A stretch of 64,000 bases of DNA from Lenzites betulinus (lineage: Eukaryota > Basidiomycota > Agaricomycetes > Polyporales > Polyporaceae), in the NCBI GenBank assembly GCA_022264855.1, contig JABYQU010000038.1, positions 248,001-312,000 on the forward strand, given 5' to 3'. Position numbers and translations under genes: made by a program. Under the pieces are notes generated by a model, which saw only the letters and a program-made list of their open reading frames with translations, searched no databases and had not been told where the DNA came from. Positions 58,701 to 64,000 of this stretch are shown in pieces. Every line of letters starts with the position of its first letter. Position 1 is the stretch's first letter.

Positions 58701-59714
58701 TTACATGTCAGCGAGGGTGCTCGTACCTTTCCACCCTGGGTACCGTCCTTTGTCGTACGGGCATGTTTTCGTTGTGTGGTCAGCTCCGTGGCATCCTCCG
58801 CACCGGATGTCCGCCCGTGCTGGCCCTGTCGCAGATTCGAGTTTGATTGCGGCCATCGCGTCCCTCCACCTTATCCATAGCTCGTTATTCTTCGTCGGGG
58901 GGTCGCAGTAGACTAGCGCGAACTCTTGTTCTGCGTCAGCGTAGCGAGCCGGCTTCATTGTCGTGAGTTTGACTCGGAGTGACGTCGCAATCGTCTTTGG
59001 CCCATCTTCGAGGTTGTATCGAGCAAGGGGGTCGCCTCTGAGTACGATTTTCGTAGCTTCTGACGCCTTTCCTGACACTAGGGACCTCGCGAGTTCTTCG
59101 CGTACCGCCTCCGCAGTGTCTACTGTTACTCCGGCTAGCGCGTAGAGGAAGCGTGGGGGGAGTGGTTCTTCGTCTAGCGCACGGAAGGAGGCTAGAGTTG
59201 TGTCCCACATCCTCTGCGTCCTGAGGATCGTCGGGGATCCGGGTGGTAGTCTGTACACCATGTAGATTGTGGACGATCCTTCCTCGTGCCAGTCTGCCGT
59301 TATCGCTGCTTCGGGGTGCGTAATCTGGATCCTTTTCCCGCCAGTGATCGTCGCCAGGACTGCCCTCAGGTTGCTTTCCAGCTCGCTGGCCTGCGTCGGT
59401 GTACTTGGGGGGGTGCCGAAGATGTCGACCATACATGTCGTGTCTGCTGGGCGTTGGAGGAAGCGCTTCAGCTTGTCTCGAGGGATACGTCTTAGATGGT
59501 CGTACGGGTCTCTGGCGTGGACCTCCGGGTATCCCTCCGGTGGCGGTGGTGTGACATTGAGTGCCCCTTTCCTCGTCAGGAATTCTGCTCGTGTCTCCGT
59601 TGGGTTCTGCCGGTCGCCACCTCTGTCGGCCGTTTCGCCGTCTTCTTTCGCCGGTCTCCTCACAGTTGCTCCCTCCTCCCTTGTGTTCTCTTGTTCGTTC
59701 TTCTTTTCTTCCAT
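58701..59714 (-). CDS. Gag-like nucleic-acid-binding protein of the LINE, copy 2
   Basis: 337 residues. Lys/Glu/Arg-rich start, then a core beginning EGYPEVHARDPYDHLRRIPR and containing CMVDIFGTPPSTPTQASELE, SSTIYMVYRLPPGSPTILRT, LPPRFLYALAGVTVDTAEAV, LVYCDPPTKNNELWIRWRDA. It ends in the zinc knuckle C-G-G-C-H-G-A-D-H-T-T-K-T-C (CX2CX4HX4C) and YPGWKG. Motif order matches the ORF at 56021-57433 (GG/EGxPExH, PR(F/Y)Lx(A/T)LxG, CDxPT...W..WR, C..CH.ADH). It lacks the long Pro-rich head and the Gly/Arg tail of that paralogue. Confidence 0.78.
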   Translation of the reverse strand: MEEKKNEQENTREEGATVRRPAKEDGETADRGGDRQNPTETRAEFLTRKGALNVTPPPPEGYPEVHARDPYDHLRRIPRDKLKRFLQRPADTTCMVDIFGTPPSTPTQASELESNLRAVLATITGGKRIQITHPEAAITADWHEEGSSTIYMVYRLPPGSPTILRTQRMWDTTLASFRALDEEPLPPRFLYALAGVTVDTAEAVREELARSLVSGKASEATKIVLRGDPLARYNLEDGPKTIATSLRVKLTTMKPARYADAEQEFALVYCDPPTKNNELWIRWRDAMAAIKLESATGPARADIRCGGCHGADHTTKTCPYDKGRYPGWKGTSTLADM

Positions 59715-60020
59715 TCCTTCGCTTCGGGTTTGGGAGACTACACGGCACGGTTTCGGCGACGTGTCTTATCTGTCAGTTTACGAACGCACCAGTTATTCGC
59801 ATGGCTCACCGGTGTGTTCGCCCGCTTGTTCGCTCCTGCTATCCTCCAGCTCGTTTTCTTGGAATCTCCGCGTCCCTGCTAGCTCTTCGCGTGCGTTGAT
59901 GGGTGCGTTCCTTTCCTCTCTCCAGGGGCCTACACGAGTCGTGTCCGGGTGTGCTGCATCCTGCGTTGCTCCTAGCAGTCTCAGTGTTAGTCTGCGTTTC
60001 GTTGTCGTCTGTCCGCCGAT

Positions 60021-60488
60021 CTAGTGTGTCGTACCTCTCGCTTGTTCAGCTCTCCCGACGCACTCTGTCTGCATTATTGCCTGTAGTTCCTTTTCGAGGC
60101 CGTCCGTCTCTGCGCTCGGTACGTCTTCTGGTTCCCAACCCTGCGATTCGGTCGCCTCGCGTGCCACCCATGTCGTCGCGTATCGATCCACTGTTACCTC
60201 CACCCCTCGTTTGGCCAGTTCACCTTGGGCCGTCCTGATTAATTGGATCATTTTCGTCATGTTCGGCTTCAGCTGCAGCCCGCGTGGTTCGAAGAAGAGG
60301 GGCGATAGGGGTCTGGCCTCCGTTTCATTCGTGTCGGGGAGGGGTAGGCTCTGGGGGGCGGTACGGGGTCTCTTCGCTATCGACGACGCTGTCGGGGATG
60401 CTTGTCTCTTCGTCAAGGTCGCTTCCGGTGTGTTGTCTTCGTTCGTTTCGTAGACATTTGTCTCCTGCGCTCTGTTTGCGTCGTTCAT
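60021..60488 (-). CDS. LINE accessory ORF, unknown function
   Basis: 155 residues, MNDANRAQETNVYETNEDNT at the start, an SSIAKRPRTAPQ patch resembling a nuclear localisation signal, and a helical C-terminal half (MIQLIRTAQGELAKRGVEVT, DGLEKELQAIMQTECVGRAE). Its first 164 bases overlap the 3' part of the next upstream ORF in another frame. Frames 60325-60792 and 60021-60488 could be joined by a +1 shift or by splicing around AAGGTGAGTAACAG near 60500, giving one larger protein. No family recognised. Confidence 0.55.
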   Translation of the reverse strand: MNDANRAQETNVYETNEDNTPEATLTKRQASPTASSIAKRPRTAPQSLPLPDTNETEARPLSPLFFEPRGLQLKPNMTKMIQLIRTAQGELAKRGVEVTVDRYATTWVAREATESQGWEPEDVPSAETDGLEKELQAIMQTECVGRAEQARGTTH

Positions 60489-60792
60489 ACTTGTGTAGTC
60501 TGTTACTCACCTTTATGCCATAGCGTTTGTTGGCCGTGTCTATGGCTCTTCGCCCTCGTTCCTCCTCTGGTCCCCTACGGCTCTCGTGCTGGCTATCTTC
60601 TATCTCCTTCCGCCATCCTTCTTGAAACCGTTTTTTGTTCTCTAGCTGTTGCTCGTGCGTCTGGGGGGAGCCTGCGCCAGAGGACGCGGGGTTGGAGTCG
60701 GGCGTTGGTGGAGTGGTCGGAGTATACTGGTACGTTCGGTGTGGCCTGCTCTCGGCTCCGTCGGCTTTTGCCTTGCCGAGTCTCGCGTCCAT
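60325..60792 (-). CDS. LINE accessory ORF, Pro-rich, overlapping the next ORF
   Basis: 155 residues beginning MDARLGKAKADGAESRPHRT. A Pro/Thr-rich section (YTPTTPPTPDSNP) is followed by a strongly charged helix (EQQLENKKRFQEGWRKEIED, GPEEERGRRAIDTANKRYGI). The portion after KRYGIK overlaps the downstream ORF, is less protein-like, and may not be used. No family recognised. Confidence 0.5.
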   Translation of the reverse strand: MDARLGKAKADGAESRPHRTYQYTPTTPPTPDSNPASSGAGSPQTHEQQLENKKRFQEGWRKEIEDSQHESRRGPEEERGRRAIDTANKRYGIKVSNRLHKYERRKQSAGDKCLRNERRQHTGSDLDEETSIPDSVVDSEETPYRPPEPTPPRHE

Positions 60793-61883
60793 ATCTTGTT
60801 GGCTTCTACTGTCCGGCAGTTTCCTGACGGTTCTGGGTCGAGTCCGTTGCTGCGGTTAAGCGGGCGGGAGAAGCAGGAGAGGAAGAGGCGGGGGGCAAGG
60901 CCGACGTCCAGCGCGCGACTCAGCGTCAGCTTCGTCGTCGCTTTCATGCAGTTCCTCGGTCCCTTCATGGTCGGTGGCATCGTCGGCGCGTCGTTCGGGC
61001 ATCTCGATGGGGAGGGTGGGGTTCCAAATCCGCAATGCTTGCCGTTTGCACTGCGCCGTTGTTTGTTCCTATTTGGTTTCTCTGTTTGCCACCTTGGAGC
61101 TAATCTGAGATTGCTCAACGTTCTCTCTTGCTTGCGGCAGGTGTGGTTGCCGTGTATGTTGTCCTGTTCGGTATGTCCGAGCTCCCTACTCTTCGTGTGT
61201 TTTCTGTTGTTCTAGGTGACCTCATTTCTTTTCTGTTTACGTTTCTCTTTCCTAACGCCTTTTCATCAGGGTTCCTTCGCACATCGTCTGATTAGTATGA
61301 TTGCCCTTAGGCATCTTGTTGCTCATGATTATTCGCCGGCACTCTGTCGTGCTGATCGTCTTTCCCTACAATCCTCTTTTGCGTGTGCAGGTATGCCTTA
61401 TGTTCTATTTGTTTCCTGCTCCGTCTTATCTCGTCATCTTTCTTATCCATTGTCGGATGTGCTTCCGGCCATTCCGATGCTTCCGTTAATTTGTTATTTC
61501 ATTCGATGCGGTGCGGTGTGCTCGGCAGCCTATCTCATCTGCCGGCCGCCCCGCCTCGTCTCGTCTCCTCTGGCCGCTGTCCGTTCTCATGTCATGCTGT
61601 TCTTCCGTTTTGTTTCTATTCTTGTGATCGTTCATCTCTCGGCCTTCGCGTGTTCCCAGTTTCGACTTATTCAGCGGTTTCGGCGGTCGGCTGTCTGTTT
61701 CTCATCTTCCCCTGTCTCTGTCCGTGTTCATGCGACCTCATTGCATTGCTAGCGCTGGTCTTTGTCACCCTCCTCCGCCTCGTCTCTATCTGTGCCTCTC
61801 TATTTAGTGTCCTGTCTCCCTCTCGCTGTCCGTCGTCACCTCCTTCTTCTTCGTCGCCGTCGCCTGCTCGGTCTCCCTTCTTC
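60793..61883. other. LINE internal spacer, no clear gene
   Basis: About 1.1 kb. The + strand is very T-rich from 61200 to 61850, so the element's sense RNA would be A-rich there. A minus-strand frame at 60642-61118 overlaps the next ORF out of frame and has little protein character. This could be an untranslated or internal regulatory stretch. Confidence 0.45.
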
Positions 61884-62387
61884 CTACTCTCCGTTTTTCC
61901 CGTCGTCATCCTCTTCGCCGCTCCCTTCATCGTCCAGCACCGGTGTAGACGACTCCGCTGGGATGGACCTCGTGGTCTTCATCGTCCAGTGCGACAGCGC
62001 TAGGAGCGCTTTGGTGTACCATGGGGGGTTCGCTGAGACTCCTGGGATGTACTGGACTGCAAGGTGTGCGTACTCCGCCGCCGTTTCTGGCACGGTGTTC
62101 TTCACCGTCATCTCGAGGATGCCAGGTCCCGCTACCTTCATCTCTGTCACTGGCCCTTCTATTCCGGTATCCCGTGCGACGAGAGTGGCTGGTTCGTCGT
62201 TGTCTGGGCTGGTTGCGGGGGGGTTTGCGGTCACGCTGTAGATGCTGACATATTCCCCCAGTTCGATCGGCGTCGCTGGTTGTATCGTCACGTCCATCCA
62301 CACGTTTTCGCGGCGAGTTAGCTGGTTGGGGATGTGGGACGGCGCTGAACCCCTTAGTCGTGCGTAGACTGTGATGTACTTGTTCAT
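61884..62387 (-). CDS. LINE first ORF, unknown beta-rich protein with acidic tail
   Basis: 167 residues, MNKYITVYARLRGSAPSHIP at the start. The sequence alternates hydrophobic and polar residues (WMDVTIQPATPIELGEYVSI, EMKVAGPGILEMTVKNTVPE), suggesting a beta-sandwich-like fold, then a short helix (WYTKALLALSHWTMK) and an Asp/Glu-rich end (DDEGSGEEDDDGKNGE). It is the first clear ORF from the element's 5' end. No family recognised; it has no zinc knuckle. It could be a capsid-like or host-interaction protein, but nothing in the sequence proves that. Confidence 0.55.
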   Translation of the reverse strand: MNKYITVYARLRGSAPSHIPNQLTRRENVWMDVTIQPATPIELGEYVSIYSVTANPPATSPDNDEPATLVARDTGIEGPVTEMKVAGPGILEMTVKNTVPETAAEYAHLAVQYIPGVSANPPWYTKALLALSHWTMKTTRSIPAESSTPVLDDEGSGEEDDDGKNGE

Positions 62388-63931
62388 CGTGGAGGGTGGT
62401 TGAGGGAGTGGGGGGCAGTTGCTCCACAGGGTTCATCTGTGCTTATATAACATTTCGGCATGGATTTCTTCCCCTATCATATTTCTGGCACGTCTAGGCT
62501 TATCTTCTCTTCTCTCCTTCCCACTCTGGATTTTGTCCACGTGAGTCACTTTGTCAGGTATTGTGTTCCCTCTCTTGGTGTGTCTTGTTACGTGGCGACA
62601 TTTGCCTGTCACCTCTGCATGTTCTTTCCGGCTTCCCGAACTTGGTTTCATTGTGACGTGTGGCGTACCTCCTTGTTCCATTCTTCTCTTCTTCGCCAGT
62701 CTTACACTCCTTTTCTCAGTCTGTACGCCGTAGCTTATAGCGTGAGGGGCTTGGAGGCGCCGCTTGCATAGTCAGTCTGATGTAGTCTGTATTAGCATGC
62801 GTAATGGGTAGACTCGTCCCCTACGGCCGCTAGTAGGTGCTGCGCGAGAACGACCAACGAGCCAGACCGCTAGGTATCAAGGAATAGTGTAGACATTAAG
62901 GGGATGGTGATAGTATGATGGCCGCCTTGGGACCGCATAATACCCTCGTAATAATCATGAGTCGTGGAGCACTACAGATTCCTGTTGGACCTCGGCACAG
63001 TCCTTACGTGTATAGCCATACGGCTGGAAGTTCACCCCCTTTGTCTGCTGAGCCGGCATACTCGAGTACCAGTGCAGGCGAGGACCGTGACCGCTAGGGC
63101 AGTACTTCGACGCTAGGACGTGGTGGCCCGCCCGAAGGTGGCTGGCTTCCTGTACAAAGGGCGGGAGATAATTACCAGCAAGGGGCGGGCACAAGTGGGA
63201 TATAGTCAGGCCAGGGTATAGATTTACTGGAAGTAATGAGGGGTATGGTACAGGCTTCGACTTGCTTCATGCGCGGCGCCACAGGGCGCTCACATGGGAG
63301 GATGGGTGCTAAGTCGCATCACTCTCTGGCGGCTCTCCGAAGCCTTGTATGTATTGTACGACTCGTCCGCTGCTCTTCAGACCTTCCATAGATGCGCGTT
63401 ATGCTGTTTGGGGCGTGATTTCAGCCCTGGTGGTATGAGTGACGGCACCATGGACACGTATGCGCTCAAATACTACATCTTTCGGGTAGGTTTCGTTTGT
63501 GGGCTGACACTCATTGTTGTTTGGTTAGTTCCTGGTCATAGTGAATGTGCCCGCTTCGCTCGCGACACAGGGTTTGTACTCATTGCATTCTTGCGCTCTT
63601 AACCTTCGGCAGGCACGTGCACACACTCGGCGTCTCCGTGACCCTTCTGGTTAGGGTTCATTGGCGTCTTCATCTCTGTGCCTCCCCTTCAGCCCGGGGG
63701 CTGTTATTCCCCTGGGGGATTTCTCCGGAGAGCGTGTCTTACTTGTGTTGTGTGGTATAGGCGTGGAGTCCCATGGGTTTGTATCATACCGTCTCACTGC
63801 CTCACTTGTTTCCTGCACATCTGGTCGTGCCTCTTTTCTTCTGTTATGTTTGCCATATTTCGCGTGTTCTCTTTTCTTGGGCGTGTTCGTTGCATTTGGC
63901 CCATTTGCTTGCGATCTTGTGTTCTCGTGTG
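62388..63931 (-). promoter_or_regulatory. Putative 5' leader of the LINE
   Basis: About 1.5 kb between the 5' edge of the insertion and the first clear ORF. Only short minus-strand frames are present (for example 62433-62681, Lys/Arg-rich). Non-LTR elements carry an internal promoter at their 5' end, so it should lie here, but I recognise no specific promoter sequence. Confidence 0.4.
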
Positions 63932-63945
63932 CGTCACCATCGTTG
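63932..63945 (+). repeat. Target-site duplication, right copy
   Basis: CGTCACCATCGTTG, identical to 50364-50377. Past it the host coding frame (Asp/Asn-rich on the minus strand) resumes. Confidence 0.88.
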
Positions 63946-64000
63946 TTGGTTCCGTGGTTGCCGTCGTTGTCGTCATCGGCGTGGTCGACGAGGTCGGCGT
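63932..64000 (-). pseudogene. F-box-like gene, 5' side of the insertion (partial)
   Basis: On the minus strand the last bases of the window read D-A-D-L-V-D-H-A-D-D-D-N-D-G-N-H-G-T-N-N, which runs through the duplicated site into the D-G-D-D-K-T-D-A-Y of 49765-50377 in the same frame if the insertion and one copy of the duplication are removed. The N-terminal part of the gene lies beyond the window. Confidence 0.7.

Larger units (their letters stand above)
50378..63931 (-). mobile_element. Large multi-ORF non-LTR retrotransposon (Tad-like LINE)
   Basis: One insertion of about 13.55 kb, bounded by a 14-16 bp target-site duplication and ending in a 25-nt poly-A. All credible ORFs inside read on the - strand, in the order: 61884-62387 (unknown), overlapping pair 60325-60792 and 60021-60488 (unknown), 58701-59714 (Gag-like, CCHC), 57502-58335 (unknown, basic), 56021-57433 (Gag-like, CCHC), 50502-55727 (endonuclease-RT-RNase H). 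An apurinic-type endonuclease followed by RT and RNase H fits the fungal Tad/I-like group. Typical Tad elements are about half this length with one ORF1, so size and ORF number are unusual. No long terminal repeats were seen. A composite of nested elements remains possible, but only one pair of duplicated target sites was found and all ORFs share orientation. Confidence 0.85.

Noticed and set aside
50378..63931. LTR retrotransposon or DNA transposon explanation
   Set aside because: No long terminal repeats or terminal inverted repeats were seen; AP endonuclease, poly-A end and target-site duplication fit a non-LTR element.

Overview
The window is nuclear DNA of a filamentous basidiomycete, most likely an agaricomycete. 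The evidence is GC-rich coding sequence, many short (about 50-100 bp) GT-AG introns with CTAAC/CTGAC-like branch sites, a fungal-type FunK1 protein kinase, a DUF3602 GRGG-repeat protein, a Kre6/Skn1-type beta-glucan synthesis protein, dispersed F-box-like genes and a Tad-like LINE. Exon limits were worked out by hand from splice signals and reading frame.

Left part (1-9.1 kb): a PXR1/PinX1-type G-patch protein (+) faces a tail-anchored FHA/coiled-coil protein of the SLMAP/Far9-10/HAM-4 (STRIPAK) type (-). An F-box-like protein (-) follows. The next 3.8 kb shows no convincing gene.

12.9-21.7 kb: a FluG-type glutamine-synthetase-like gene (+) is followed by two tandem APC-superfamily amino-acid/GABA permease genes (-). 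The distal copy (19348-21714) looks intact. The proximal copy (14880-17140) carries frame-breaking differences and has lost its start. Wedged between them is a truncated copy of a FunK1 kinase locus whose full-length version lies inverted at 30.1-34.05 kb.

21.7-35.9 kb: a gene-poor stretch, a DUF3602 gene with repeated GRGG motifs (-), the intact FunK1 kinase (-), a long CAC microsatellite and an HpcH/HpaI-family aldolase (+).

36.5-50.4 kb: a second F-box-like gene (-), a possible small gene, a four-segment membrane protein (-), a Skn1/Kre6-type GH16 gene (-), and the 3' part of a third F-box-like gene (-).

50.4-63.93 kb is the main finding: one roughly 13.55-kb insertion that behaves as an exceptionally large non-LTR retrotransposon. 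It has a 25-nt poly-A tail (poly-T on the + strand), a 14-16 bp target-site duplication, an uninterrupted 1741-residue endonuclease/reverse-transcriptase/RNase H ORF, two diverged Gag-like ORFs with CCHC knuckles, and at least three further ORFs of unknown function, all on the - strand. It sits in the Asp-rich segment of the third F-box-like gene, and that reading frame resumes exactly on the far side of the duplication, at the right edge of the window.
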